Positions 48,538 to 58,134 of a DNA stretch of 64,000 bases are shown one piece after another. The stretch covers positions 16,213 through 80,212 of the forward strand of contig CALFVI010000038.1 of assembly GCA_937928775.1 (NCBI GenBank), written 5' to 3'. The notes below the pieces were generated by a model. It was not told the DNA's origin and searched no databases. It saw nothing but the letters and a program-made list of their open reading frames with translations. The position numbers were made by a program, and so were the translations under genes. Source of the stretch: an uncultured Elioraea sp. GTDB lineage: Bacteria; Pseudomonadota; Alphaproteobacteria; Acetobacterales; Acetobacteraceae. Within the stretch, counting starts at the first letter, position 1, and every line of letters begins with the position of its first letter.

Positions 48538-50030
48538 GTGACGGCTGCGCGGCCCTTCCCGCGCACCAAGGCCCACAGCATCGCAAGCCACACGAGCGCC
48601 GTGATCACGGCGAGCACCGCAGCAATCGGGCGGGAAACAAAGTAGGCGAGGCTCCCGTCGCCCTTCATCATCGTCGTCATAAAATGCTTCTCGAACGGAT
48701 CGCCGAGCACAATGCCGAGGATGGTGGGCGCGATTGGAATGCCGTTCTCCTCCATCATCCAAGCGAGCACGCCCATCACCGCCATGATGACCAGAGCGAA
48801 GGGGTCGTTGTCGATCGCGAAACTGCCGACCATGCAGAACAGCAGGATCAGAGGCGTCAGCACCGGGCGCGGCACGACCAGCACCTTGGCGCAGAGCCTG
48901 ATCGCGATGAGGCCAATCGGGATCATCACCAGGTTGGCAAGCACAAAAGCAAGAAACACCGCGCCGATCTGGCCAGGGTTCATGAGGAAGATGTCGGGGC
49001 CCGGCTGGATGCCCTTGAGCAGAAGGAGCCCGATCACGATCGCAGTGACGGAGTCGCCCGGGATGCCGAACACCAGCGCCGGCACCCAAGCCCCAGCGAT
49101 GGCGGCATTGTTCGCCGCCCCGGCATCAACGAGCCCCTCTTCCGACCCTTGGCCGTATCTTTCCGGCGCTTTGGAGAAGCGCTTGCCGACGGCGTAGGAG
49201 ATCCAGGCCGCGATGTCTGCTCCGGCACCAGGCAGGATCCCGATTGCAGTGCCGATGACGTTGCCGCGCACGAGGTTCACCGGGTGGCGCCGCAACACGG
49301 CACCCGTGCCGCGCAGGATCGAACCGAGCTTCTGCGTCTGCACCTCGGCCGCGGTGCGGATGGTCGGCAGGTTGCGCAGGATCTCGGCGATCGCGAACAT
49401 GCCGACCATCGCCGGAATGAACGAGACGCCCGACAGCAGGTTGGGGATGCCGGCGGTGAAGCGCGGATAGCCTGAGGTGACATCCTGCCCGATGGTGGCG
49501 ATGAAGAGCCCGACGAACAGTCCGACGGCTCCCTTAAGCGGATCAGGCCCCGCCACCAACACCGCACACGAGAGCCCAAGCGCGACGAGCCAGAAATACT
49601 CCACACCCGAAAACCGCAAAGCGACTTCAGCAAGCCACGGCGCGAGCAGGATGAGCACGAGTGTGCCGAACAATCCGCCAATGGCGGACGCGATCAGGCA
49701 GATCCCGAGCGCGAGTTCCGCTTTGCCTTGTTTCGTCAGCGCATAGGCATCGGCGACGTAGGCGGCGGAAGCGGGTGTGCCCGGAATGCGCATCAGCGCG
49801 GCCGGGATGTCGCCAGCGTAAATTGCCATGGCCGTCGTCATCACCACCGCGGTCAGCGCCGATACCGGGTCGAGGAAGAAACTCACCGGCACGAGCAGGG
49901 CCACCGCCATGGTGGCGGAGAGCCCCGGCAAGGCGCCGACGAACAGGCCGAACAGAGCGGCACCGATTCCAACGAGGATAGTTTGCGGCGTGAAAATCAG
50001 AGCAAGCGCCTGGGGCAGCGCCTCGATCAT
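48534..50030 (-). CDS. tctA: Tripartite tricarboxylate transporter large permease
   Basis: A 498-residue TctA protein with about 12 membrane segments. The two internal-repeat motifs are GALPGLSATMAVALLVPVSF near the N terminus and GILPGAGADIAAWISYAVGK in the second half; FGIPGDSVTAIVIGLLLLKG is also characteristic. Uses the ion gradient to import citrate-like carboxylates. The ATG at 50030 is chosen because TctA proteins begin near MIEALPQAL; a TTG at 50051 is possible. Follows tctB by one base. Confidence 0.95.
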   Translation of the reverse strand: MIEALPQALALIFTPQTILVGIGAALFGLFVGALPGLSATMAVALLVPVSFFLDPVSALTAVVMTTAMAIYAGDIPAALMRIPGTPASAAYVADAYALTKQGKAELALGICLIASAIGGLFGTLVLILLAPWLAEVALRFSGVEYFWLVALGLSCAVLVAGPDPLKGAVGLFVGLFIATIGQDVTSGYPRFTAGIPNLLSGVSFIPAMVGMFAIAEILRNLPTIRTAAEVQTQKLGSILRGTGAVLRRHPVNLVRGNVIGTAIGILPGAGADIAAWISYAVGKRFSKAPERYGQGSEEGLVDAGAANNAAIAGAWVPALVFGIPGDSVTAIVIGLLLLKGIQPGPDIFLMNPGQIGAVFLAFVLANLVMIPIGLIAIRLCAKVLVVPRPVLTPLILLFCMVGSFAIDNDPFALVIMAVMGVLAWMMEENGIPIAPTILGIVLGDPFEKHFMTTMMKGDGSLAYFVSRPIAAVLAVITALVWLAMLWALVRGKGRAAVT

Positions 50031-50031
50031 C

Positions 50032-50505
50032 TCAGTAGCGGATCGATGCAACCAGGCCTAGGGGCAGCGGCACGCGCAGCCACTCGGCGAAGAGGAGGTA
50101 CACCGCAAGCGGGCCAAGCAGGGCGGTTGCGGCGGCGAGCGCCCAAGAGGCACCGAAGCGCCGCACCAGCACGAGCAGGATCACCGCTGCCGTCGGCACG
50201 AAGCCAAGCCGCGATGCAGCAACCAGGTACAAACCAATGGCGGCGACCAACAGCAGAGCGTCAAGGCGTGCGCGCGCGTCACCCATGAGTGGCCCCGCAG
50301 CGAACCAGGGTCGTCGCAGCCCCGAACGCGCCTCGCGTACGATCAACCCGATGCCGCAGGCAGCCAATCCGGCTGCGACGACGAAAGGAAACAGCCCCGG
50401 CCCGAACGCCTGCCCGGGAACGAGAGGAAAGTCCCGCGCCGTCCCGGCGATCGCCGCCCCCGCGCCGACCAGCACGAGACCCAGCGCGGCATCGGACAGG
50501 CGCAA
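50032..50505 (-). CDS. tctB: Tripartite tricarboxylate transporter small permease, TTG start
   Basis: A 157-residue TctB-like protein with four hydrophobic segments (AALGLVLVGAGAAIAG, FGPGLFPFVVAAGLAACGIG, LDALLLVAAIGLYLVAAS and ALAAATALLGPLAVYLLFAE). The open frame continues upstream into tctC, but homologues start at the DAALGLVLVG segment. The TTG at 50505 with GAGGA 10 bases before it fits this, 5 bases after the tctC stop. Confidence 0.85.
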   Translation of the reverse strand: MRLSDAALGLVLVGAGAAIAGTARDFPLVPGQAFGPGLFPFVVAAGLAACGIGLIVREARSGLRRPWFAAGPLMGDARARLDALLLVAAIGLYLVAASRLGFVPTAAVILLVLVRRFGASWALAAATALLGPLAVYLLFAEWLRVPLPLGLVASIRY

Positions 50506-50509
50506 TGCG

Positions 50510-51487
50510 TCAGGTCCTCGCCAAACCGAGCGCGCGCATGACCGCGCCAAGATCGCGATCGGACTTCTCGACGAACGCGGCAAGTTCGGCCGCCGGCATC
50601 GGATTGACACCGAAGCCGCGCGCGTCCATCGCCGCCTTCCACTGTTCGGTCGCCATCGCTCTCAGGGCGGCCTCTTCCAACCGTCGCGCAATCGGCGAGG
50701 GCAAGCCCTTCGGCCCCATGATCGAAAGATAGGAGGCGAGAGTCCAGTCGGAGCCGATCGCCTCCTTCACCGTGGGGACGTCGGGGAACGCGGGCAGACG
50801 CTGCGGCATCATCACGGCGAGGGAACGGACGCGGCCTGCGCGTATGAGCGGGGCCGCTTCAGCGATGCCACACGGAACGATATGCACACCCCCTGCTACC
50901 AGTTCGCGCAAGCCTGAGGCGGCGCCGTCGGAGGGGATCCAGGGCGCGGCATCGGGCGGCAGCCCGACCGACTGCAACAGCCCAGCGATCGCGAGATGCC
51001 AGATGCCGCCCTGACCGGTGCCCGAGGACTTGTAGCGGCCCGGGTTGGCGCGGATCGCATCGATCAAGTCCTTCAGAGTCCGCCATGGGTTGTCGGCGGC
51101 GACCTGAACGCCGGCCGGCACCAGGTTCATCATCGCGATCGGCGTATAGTCGCGCCAGGTGAGGCGGGTGAGCCCCTGCCAGTGCATCATACCGATCTCA
51201 ACCGTGACGGCGCCGATCGTGTAGCCATCCGGCGGCGCTTCGGCGATCGCGCTGTGCCCGACCACGCCGGAACCACCCGTGCGGTTGACCACGTTCAGCG
51301 GCTGGCCGAGTTCCCGCTCCATCAGCGCAGCAATGGTGCGCGCGTGATAATCGGTGCCGCCACCGGCGCCCCACGGCACGATGAACTGCACCGGCCGCAC
51401 AGGATAGGCCTGGGCCAGGGCCGGGCGAGTGAGGGCGGCAGCACCGACAAGGGCGGCAGCGCGACCGAGCGAACGGCGTGTGAGCAT
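50510..51487 (-). CDS. tctC: Tripartite tricarboxylate transporter receptor
   Basis: A 325-residue Bug-family receptor with a Tat-like leader (MLTRRSLGRAAALVGAAAL) and YPVRPVQFIVPWGAGGGTDYHAR, GGSGVVGHSAIAEAPPDGYT and RYKSSGTGQGGIWHLA. It captures a carboxylate for the TctAB permease encoded behind it. GGGAGA precedes the ATG. No two-component regulator (TctDE) is nearby. Confidence 0.93.
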   Translation of the reverse strand: MLTRRSLGRAAALVGAAALTRPALAQAYPVRPVQFIVPWGAGGGTDYHARTIAALMERELGQPLNVVNRTGGSGVVGHSAIAEAPPDGYTIGAVTVEIGMMHWQGLTRLTWRDYTPIAMMNLVPAGVQVAADNPWRTLKDLIDAIRANPGRYKSSGTGQGGIWHLAIAGLLQSVGLPPDAAPWIPSDGAASGLRELVAGGVHIVPCGIAEAAPLIRAGRVRSLAVMMPQRLPAFPDVPTVKEAIGSDWTLASYLSIMGPKGLPSPIARRLEEAALRAMATEQWKAAMDARGFGVNPMPAAELAAFVEKSDRDLGAVMRALGLART

Positions 51488-51618
51488 GGCGGACGTCTCC
51501 CTGATCGTTCGACGGCTGAAGCGTCGTTGTCGGCAGTGAACGCCCCTCGTCGCAGCACCGTCAAGCGTCTCGGCTGCGGAGCAGCTAAACTCGTGGCGGC
51601 GAGTTTGGGGGAGCAAGC

Positions 51619-54600
51619 ATGGACGACCCGGTTCTGGCCGCTCTGCGGCGCGCGCAGCGCGAGCTTCTCGACTTCTCCCTGCGCAATCGCCTGCTGTCGC
51701 TTCCGGAGCCCGGTCGCAGTGCGGGCGTGGTGCCGATCGTTGGCGAGCGGGCGGAAAGCGTGTTCGCTCGCCTTGTCGGCGAGGGCAAGCCGATGGGACT
51801 GGCGGCGGCCGAGAACGACGCAGAAGAGCCTGCCACTGCCAGCAGGCCCGGGGCGAAGGCGACCTTCGCCCGCAGCCGTCGTCGTGCCATCGCCGCCCCG
51901 GGTGCCCCGACCGTACCCGACCCCGAGGACCAGATCCTCTCCGCCGGCCTCCCTCCCACCCTGCTCGCCCGCACGCTGACGCGACTTGAGCGCGACTCGC
52001 GGAGCTTCCTCGACGAGCAGGGGGTCAACATTCTCTTTCTCGCCTTGGGCCAGCTCGCGTGGCGGGACGAGGGAAATGGTGCCAAGGTCCGCCATGCCCC
52101 CCTTGTGCTCGTGCCCTGCCGGCTCGCGCGACAGACCGCGCGCGATGCCTTTCACCTCAGCTGGGATGGGGGCGAGATCGTCGGCAACCTCACCCTGGCC
52201 GCCTTCCTCGCCGATCAGTTCAAGCTGACCCTGCCGGAGGCGCCCGATTTCGGTGCCGAGGGCTGGGCGTCCATCTCGGCTTGGTTCGATCGGGTTGCGG
52301 AGGTGGCAGCCGAGCGCGGCTTCACTGTCGTGCGCGACGCGATCGCCTTGGGCCTCTTCTCCTACACCAAGTTCCTGATGTTCAAGGACCTTGAGCGGGA
52401 GGAGATCGCGCGCCACCCGCTTGTGCGTGCCCTCCTCGGCGCTGCCCCGCCTCCACTGGCTGAAACCTTTCCCGACGACGCCGACATCGATGCGCTGATA
52501 CCCGTCGAGCGGCTTGATTTCGCGCTCGATTCGGACGGCAGTCAGACGCTGGCGGCGGAAGCGGTCCGTCGTGGTGGCTCCTTGGTCATCCAGGGCCCGC
52601 CGGGAACGGGAAAAAGCCAGTTGATCACGAACGTGATCGCGCAAGCCATACTGGATGGGAAAACCGTGCTGTTCGTCGCTGAGAAGCTCGCCGCCCTCGA
52701 GGTGGTGCAGCGTCGGCTCGCCTCCGTCGGGCTCAGCGCCGCCTGCCTTGCCCTACACAGCGAAGGCGTAGGCCGTCGCGCTCTGGTGGCGGAACTTGAC
52801 GCGACCCTGAAGGCTCCGCGGGCGAAGCCGCCCGATCGGGACGCGGTGATCCGCCCCCTCGGCGCTCTGCGTGGGCGGCTTAATCGCCATGCTGCCGCCA
52901 TGCACGCGCCGATTGGAGAGACGGGGTGGACGGCGTTTCGTGCCATTGGCGAGGTGGCGCGGCTGAAGCAGGCCGGCGTCGCGCCGCCCTCCTTCAAACT
53001 CGACGTTGCGGGCTGGACGGCAGAGCGTCTGCGCCACGCGATGCGCCTTGCACGCGAGTTGGCCGAAGCCGCGCGCTCAGCGACACCTGCCAGCAGCGTT
53101 TGGCGCGGCGTGTCTGCGTCCTCCCTGCCGCCGACGGAGCTCGACCGACTCGCGGGACGGATCCTCGCCGCGATCGAGGCCATCGGCGCGCTCTGCCGCC
53201 TCGTCGGCGCGAGAGCGACGCGACGTGACGCTGAGGTCGGCCTGGCCGATCTTCGCGCCGCGGCACGCTTCGCCGCCATCAAGGCGCGCGCCCCGGGCGT
53301 GTGCGAGACGGCCTGGACCGCCCCCGGTCTTGCTGAGGCTCGGGCGGAACTGGCGAAAGGCACGGGGCTTTTGCGGTCCCTTGCTCCATCGTACCGGTCC
53401 GCTCGCGCAACCGTAGCAGCGCTCTTCACCGGCTCTCCTCCCTTAGACCCGCTGCCCATCCTCGATGCGATCCTCGAAGGCCAGTCGCTGCTCGCCGAAC
53501 GGCCAGCGGCGGCAGTGACGTCGCCTGATCCAGCGCGCGAAACGGCACTCGCCGCTGCGCTCGATGGACTCAGAACCACGCTCGATCCTTTGCTCGCCGA
53601 TCTCTCAGTCGACACCCGCGCTGCCTTCGGAGACGAGGACCCACCGCTCGGCAGGATCTTGGACCGACTGGCACTCTGGGCTGGGTCTGTCGACTGCCTG
53701 CCCGCCTGGCTCGCCTGGTCGCGCCTTGCCGACGAGGCGCGCGACGTCGGACTCACTGCTGTCGCGGATCGTCTCGCCGACGGATCGCTCGCGCCGGACG
53801 AGGCTCTTGTCGCCGTCCGCTACGCCCTTGCTGAGTCCCTGCTCGCCGCGGCGATGCGCGCCAACCCCGCCCTCGCCGCTTTCGACGGTCCCGCCTTCAG
53901 CCGCCTCGTCGAGGAGTTTCGCGCAGCGGATGTCGCTCGGATCGGCCTTGCCCGCGCCGAAGCCGCGGCCGCTCACGCCGCCCGACTGCGCATTGCCGAA
54001 GGCCCCGACTTCATCCGCGAGATGACGGTGCTGCGTGGCGAGATCGCAAAGAAGCGCGGGCATCTGCCGGTGCGAACCCTGCTCTCCCGCGCGGGACGGC
54101 TTGTGCAGCAAATCAAGCCCGTGTTCATGATGAGCCCGCTTTCGGTCGCAGCCTATCTCGACCCGGCGGCGATCGCGTTCGACCTCCTCGTCATCGACGA
54201 GGCGAGCCAGATCGAGCCTGTGGACGCGATCGGTGCAATCGCGCGCGCGCGGCAGATCGTCGTCGTCGGCGACGATCGACAGATGCCGCCCACCCGCTTC
54301 TTCGCGCGCATGACTTCGGACGAGGAGGAGCGAAACACCGGCGATGAGGAACCAGTCGCCACGGCCGATGTGGAGAGCATCCTCTCACTCTGCACCGCGC
54401 GCGGTTTCCCAAACCAGATGCTGCGCTGGCACTATCGAAGCCGACACGAGAGCCTGATCGCGGTGTCCAATCGCGCGTTCTACGAGAACCGCCTCATCGT
54501 CATCCCCTCGCCGAAGCCGCGTTCGGCCGAACTTGGGCTGTCGATCGTGCGAGTGGAGGGCTGCTTCGACAGTGGTGGTTCCGGAACCAATGCGATCGAA

Positions 54601-55998
54601 GCCCGGGCAGTGGCGGAGGCAGTGATGGCGCATGCGCGCGATTGTCCAGGGGAGACCCTTGGTGTCGCCGCCTTCAGCGTCCGCCAGCGCGATGCGATCT
54701 TGGACGCGCTCGAGGCGCTGCGGCGCGAAAGCCCCGAAGTGGAGCCCTTCTTCTCCGCCCATCCGCACGAGCCGTTCTTCGTCAAGAACCTGGAGAACGT
54801 GCAGGGCGACGAGCGCGATGTGATGTTCATCTCCGTCGGCTATGCGCGGGGGCCGGATGGCAAGGTGGCGATGCGCTTCGGCCCGCTTGCGGTGGAAGGG
54901 GGCGAACGCCGCCTCAACGTGCTGATCACGCGGGCGAAGAAACGCTGCGTCGTGTTCTCGGGCCTCACCGCGGACGACATCGACCTCTCGCGTTCCTCCG
55001 CACGCGGGGTGGCGGTGCTGAAGGAGTTCCTGGCTTTTGCCGCCGGCGGCACAGTGCAGGCCGCGGCCGCGCAGCGCGACACGGGCGACACGGCGCTGAC
55101 GGATGCGATCGCCACCGCTCTTGCCAAGTCGGGGCTTGAAGTCGAGCGCCGGGTTGGGCTTGCCGGGCTGTTCGTCGACGTTGCGGTTCGCGACCGTTCC
55201 GGCGACGGATTTGGTCTCGGCATCGTGACCGATGGCGAGTTCTATGCCGCGGCCCGCTCGGCGCGCGATCGCGACCGCCTGCAGGAAACAGCACTCGGCA
55301 TGATGGGCTGGCGACTCGCTCGTTCCTGGGCGGCGGATTGGATTGTGCGGCCTGACGCGGAGACGCGGCGTCTTGCTTCCCTTGCCGGGACCAGCACTGT
55401 CGACATGGAGCGTGCTGCCTCAGCGAGCAGCGTGCACCTGGTCACACCTCTCTCGCGCAGCTACGAGCCGGCAGTGATCACGGTGCCCAAAGAAACGCCA
55501 CCTGAGGCGGTGCCCTTCGCGCGACTCGCGCGCATCCTCGCCGACATCGTACGCGCGGAAGGGCCAATCCACACCGAGGCCGTCATCGCACGCGCACTTG
55601 ATCTTTGGGGCTTGCCACAGGCACCGGTAACGACACGAGCAGTACTCGAACAGGCCTTGCGCCTCGCCGCCGAACTCGAAGGGCTCGTCAGTCAAGGCTC
55701 GTTCTGGCAAGCCACGGGCAGCACGGTGGTGGTGCGCAACCGCAGCGCCCTGCCGCCCGAGTGGCGCCGTCCGACCTGGCTTCCGCCCGAGGAGATCCGG
55801 GCCGCCCTTTGCACCGCTCTGCAGGCAGCGGAAGGCGGCGTCGTTGCCGAAGCCCTGGACACGGCGGCTTTAAGGCTGCTTGGCGTTGGCGAGGATGCAC
55901 GCGCCGCCGTCTCGGCGCAGCGCGCTTTGCTTGCCGCCGAGGGCCGGATTGTGACGCGCGGCGGGCTCGTGTTTGCCACCGCGCCTGCGCCCAGCTGA
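51619..55998 (+). CDS. DUF4011/SF1 helicase/Vsr-like nuclease/DUF3320 protein
   Basis: A 1459-residue protein. Order: N-terminal DUF4011-like region (RELLDFSLRNRLLSLPEPGR; FLALGQLAW); Walker A QGPPGTGKSQLI near residue 326; a long helical insert (about 380-830); Walker B LLVIDEASQIEP near 855; GDDRQMPPTRFF, LRWHYRSRHESLI and the VI motif RRLNVLITRAKKR near 1096; a PD-(D/E)xK Vsr-like domain at about 1150-1240 (FVDVAVRDRSGDGFGLGI, RDRDRLQETALGMMGWRLARSW); and DUF3320 to the end. From memory, DUF4011-helicase-Vsr architecture occurs in the antiphage protein HheA. The nuclease strand has IVTDG where IECDG is usual, so cleavage may be lost. GGGGGAG precedes the ATG. Confidence 0.85.
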   Translation: MDDPVLAALRRAQRELLDFSLRNRLLSLPEPGRSAGVVPIVGERAESVFARLVGEGKPMGLAAAENDAEEPATASRPGAKATFARSRRRAIAAPGAPTVPDPEDQILSAGLPPTLLARTLTRLERDSRSFLDEQGVNILFLALGQLAWRDEGNGAKVRHAPLVLVPCRLARQTARDAFHLSWDGGEIVGNLTLAAFLADQFKLTLPEAPDFGAEGWASISAWFDRVAEVAAERGFTVVRDAIALGLFSYTKFLMFKDLEREEIARHPLVRALLGAAPPPLAETFPDDADIDALIPVERLDFALDSDGSQTLAAEAVRRGGSLVIQGPPGTGKSQLITNVIAQAILDGKTVLFVAEKLAALEVVQRRLASVGLSAACLALHSEGVGRRALVAELDATLKAPRAKPPDRDAVIRPLGALRGRLNRHAAAMHAPIGETGWTAFRAIGEVARLKQAGVAPPSFKLDVAGWTAERLRHAMRLARELAEAARSATPASSVWRGVSASSLPPTELDRLAGRILAAIEAIGALCRLVGARATRRDAEVGLADLRAAARFAAIKARAPGVCETAWTAPGLAEARAELAKGTGLLRSLAPSYRSARATVAALFTGSPPLDPLPILDAILEGQSLLAERPAAAVTSPDPARETALAAALDGLRTTLDPLLADLSVDTRAAFGDEDPPLGRILDRLALWAGSVDCLPAWLAWSRLADEARDVGLTAVADRLADGSLAPDEALVAVRYALAESLLAAAMRANPALAAFDGPAFSRLVEEFRAADVARIGLARAEAAAAHAARLRIAEGPDFIREMTVLRGEIAKKRGHLPVRTLLSRAGRLVQQIKPVFMMSPLSVAAYLDPAAIAFDLLVIDEASQIEPVDAIGAIARARQIVVVGDDRQMPPTRFFARMTSDEEERNTGDEEPVATADVESILSLCTARGFPNQMLRWHYRSRHESLIAVSNRAFYENRLIVIPSPKPRSAELGLSIVRVEGCFDSGGSGTNAIEARAVAEAVMAHARDCPGETLGVAAFSVRQRDAILDALEALRRESPEVEPFFSAHPHEPFFVKNLENVQGDERDVMFISVGYARGPDGKVAMRFGPLAVEGGERRLNVLITRAKKRCVVFSGLTADDIDLSRSSARGVAVLKEFLAFAAGGTVQAAAAQRDTGDTALTDAIATALAKSGLEVERRVGLAGLFVDVAVRDRSGDGFGLGIVTDGEFYAAARSARDRDRLQETALGMMGWRLARSWAADWIVRPDAETRRLASLAGTSTVDMERAASASSVHLVTPLSRSYEPAVITVPKETPPEAVPFARLARILADIVRAEGPIHTEAVIARALDLWGLPQAPVTTRAVLEQALRLAAELEGLVSQGSFWQATGSTVVVRNRSALPPEWRRPTWLPPEEIRAALCTALQAAEGGVVAEALDTAALRLLGVGEDARAAVSAQRALLAAEGRIVTRGGLVFATAPAPS

Positions 55999-56014
55999 CC
56001 GAATTTCTTCGCCT

Positions 56015-56674
56015 TCACACCTTGGCCTTGCGTTTGGCGCGCTTGGCCAGAATGTCATCGTAACGTTCCGTTGGCAGAAGAAGAAGGATGCGATCCCCGG
56101 GGTACACAGCGTCCGTCTCAGAGGGCAGGACGTATGATTCGCCGCGGAAGATGGCGAGCGGCTTCACCCCCCGCGGCAGATCCTTCAGACAGTTACCGTC
56201 CGCGTCCTCTTGAGTGGCGACGAAGGTGAAGAGGCGGAACCCGGGCGGAATCATTTGCTCCGCCCCCGCCCCCGCCCCACCCTCAAGCCGGTCAACAATC
56301 GCCTGCGCCATAGTGCGATCGGGAACGAGGAGTTCGGACAGCCCGACCTCGAGGGCGACATTCTCCAATTCAGGGTCCGAAACCTTCGGCAACACGCGCG
56401 CGAAACCGACGGAGCGTCCGACCAGGGCAGCAAGGATGTTGTCCTGATCGCCGCTCGTCAGCGCGATCAGAGCCTCGCATTCCTCGGGGGCCGTCTCGCG
56501 CAGGATGGAGGGGCGGTTGCCGTCTCCGGCGACGAAGGCGACATCGAGCCGTTCCCCCAACTCCTCAATGCGTGCCCGGTCCCGCTCGACAATCACCACC
56601 TCGTGGCCGCGACGGAGCAGTGCCTGCGCGGTGGCAACCGCCAGATTTGACGCGCCGACGATCACCACCCGCAT
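56015..56674 (-). CDS. trkA: TrkA/KtrA-type RCK regulator of potassium uptake
   Basis: A 219-residue cytosolic gating subunit. The RCK_N Rossmann domain opens VVIVGASNLAVATAQALLRRG with IVERDRARIEEL and FVAGDGNRPSIL. The RCK_C part runs from about residue 135 (FRLFTFVATQEDADGNCLKDL) to the C terminus. One RCK_N/RCK_C unit, so the KtrA-like half-size form and not the duplicated E. coli TrkA. Begins 2 bases after the trkH stop. Confidence 0.92.
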   Translation of the reverse strand: MRVVIVGASNLAVATAQALLRRGHEVVIVERDRARIEELGERLDVAFVAGDGNRPSILRETAPEECEALIALTSGDQDNILAALVGRSVGFARVLPKVSDPELENVALEVGLSELLVPDRTMAQAIVDRLEGGAGAGAEQMIPPGFRLFTFVATQEDADGNCLKDLPRGVKPLAIFRGESYVLPSETDAVYPGDRILLLLPTERYDDILAKRAKRKAKV

Positions 56675-56676
56675 GC

Positions 56677-58131
56677 TCACACCCCCGCGCTTTGCCGCCG
56701 CCCGATCCAGGTTCGCGGATAAAGAAGCACAAGCACGGCGACGATTTCGAGCCGCCCCATCAGCATGCCGAGGATCAGCGCCGTCTTGAAGGGCGCCTTG
56801 AGGCCATGCGAGGCGACCCCGACGGAGGCACCGCAGGTGGAAAGCGCGGAAGCACAATCGAACAGGGCATCAACCGGGGCATGATGGCCGGCAAGCAGGA
56901 TCGCCCACAGCAGGATGAGCATCAGGGTGAACAGGGTGACGACGGTGGCAGTGCCGCGGATCGCGTCCGCCTCGCCGGACCGGGTGGTGATGACGGCGTG
57001 CGGGGAAAGCGCGGTGCGAGAGATCGCATCACGTACCAATCTGCCCATGCCGAGCACGCGGAACATCTTGATGCCGCCCGCCGTGGAGGCCGTGTCGCCG
57101 CCCAAAATCATCTGCACGATCATGACCAGTTTGGAGACCGCATCGAGTGCGCCGAGGTCGAGTGTCGAAAAGCCGGTGGTGGCCTGACAGGACAGCGACA
57201 TCAAGAACGCGTCCCACGCCGCCTCGGCGAGGGGCAACCCAGAAAGCCGCGTCATCGTGAGCAAGAGCAGCAGGAACCCGACGAGGCAGAAGGCGATAAA
57301 GGCGCGCAGTTCCGGCGCCCCAACCACCGCACGCCACTTGCCGCGGCGCAGTTGCGGCCAGATCAGGAAGGAGACAGCGCCGAGTGTGCCGGTGACCATG
57401 GCCACCGTCTGAACTGCACGCCCGCCAACACCGCCGATCGAGGAATCATCGGCTGCGAAACCGCCGCCGCAGACCGCCGTCAAGCCGTGCAACAGCGCAT
57501 TTGCGGCATCGAGCCCGGCGGCGAACAGGGCGAGAATGGCAAGCACTGTCAACCCAGTGTAAACGATCGCCATCGTGCGCATCCAGGCACGCGCGCCCAG
57601 CATCACCTCCTCCGGGGTGAGCTGGTAGGAAAGCCAACGCCCGGCCACAGCGCCACGCTCAAGCGTGAGGAATAGCGCGAGCAGGACAACCATCAGCCCG
57701 CCTGACCACTGCCCCCACGCGCGGGCGAAGAGGAAAGACCATGGCTTGTTCTCAACCGAGTCGAGGGTCGAGAGCCCTGTGGTGGTCACCGCCGAGACGC
57801 CCTCGAACACGGCATCGATCAGCGGCACGCCCTCCGCCCACCAGGGCAGGGCGAGCGCGAGCGAGGCGAGCAGGAAGGCGAAGACGGACAGTGCCATCGC
57901 CTCGTTCGTCTGCGGCACAGGGGCGGGCTGGCCGCGCGACAGCGCCGCCCAGAGACCAAGCAGGACAGCAACGACCGCGGCGTGCGCCGCCGCGCCGATC
58001 CACTCGCCGTCGGCCGCCGAGATCAGCACGAGCGGAGCGTTGATGCCGGTCAGCAGGAGGGCTGCACGGCCGATCAGCCGACCGAGCACACGCGGACGAA
58101 CCGCAAACGCCAGGGACGTAGTGCTGGCCAC
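56677..58131 (-). CDS. trkH: TrkH/KtrB-family potassium transporter
   Basis: A 484-residue channel-like transporter. Selectivity-filter loops are visible in each repeat: AVTTTGLSTLD, LTAVCGGGFAADDS, SCQATTGFSTLD and ALSTCGASVGVA. The gating loop TASTAGGIKMFRVL is also typical. Pairs with the RCK protein downstream. The start is a GTG at 58131, 3 bases after the broken pbpC gene, with no clear ribosome site of its own, so expression may have depended on translation of the upstream gene that is now lost. Confidence 0.93.
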   Translation of the reverse strand: MASTTSLAFAVRPRVLGRLIGRAALLLTGINAPLVLISAADGEWIGAAAHAAVVAVLLGLWAALSRGQPAPVPQTNEAMALSVFAFLLASLALALPWWAEGVPLIDAVFEGVSAVTTTGLSTLDSVENKPWSFLFARAWGQWSGGLMVVLLALFLTLERGAVAGRWLSYQLTPEEVMLGARAWMRTMAIVYTGLTVLAILALFAAGLDAANALLHGLTAVCGGGFAADDSSIGGVGGRAVQTVAMVTGTLGAVSFLIWPQLRRGKWRAVVGAPELRAFIAFCLVGFLLLLLTMTRLSGLPLAEAAWDAFLMSLSCQATTGFSTLDLGALDAVSKLVMIVQMILGGDTASTAGGIKMFRVLGMGRLVRDAISRTALSPHAVITTRSGEADAIRGTATVVTLFTLMLILLWAILLAGHHAPVDALFDCASALSTCGASVGVASHGLKAPFKTALILGMLMGRLEIVAVLVLLYPRTWIGRRQSAGV

Positions 58132-58134
58132 CCT

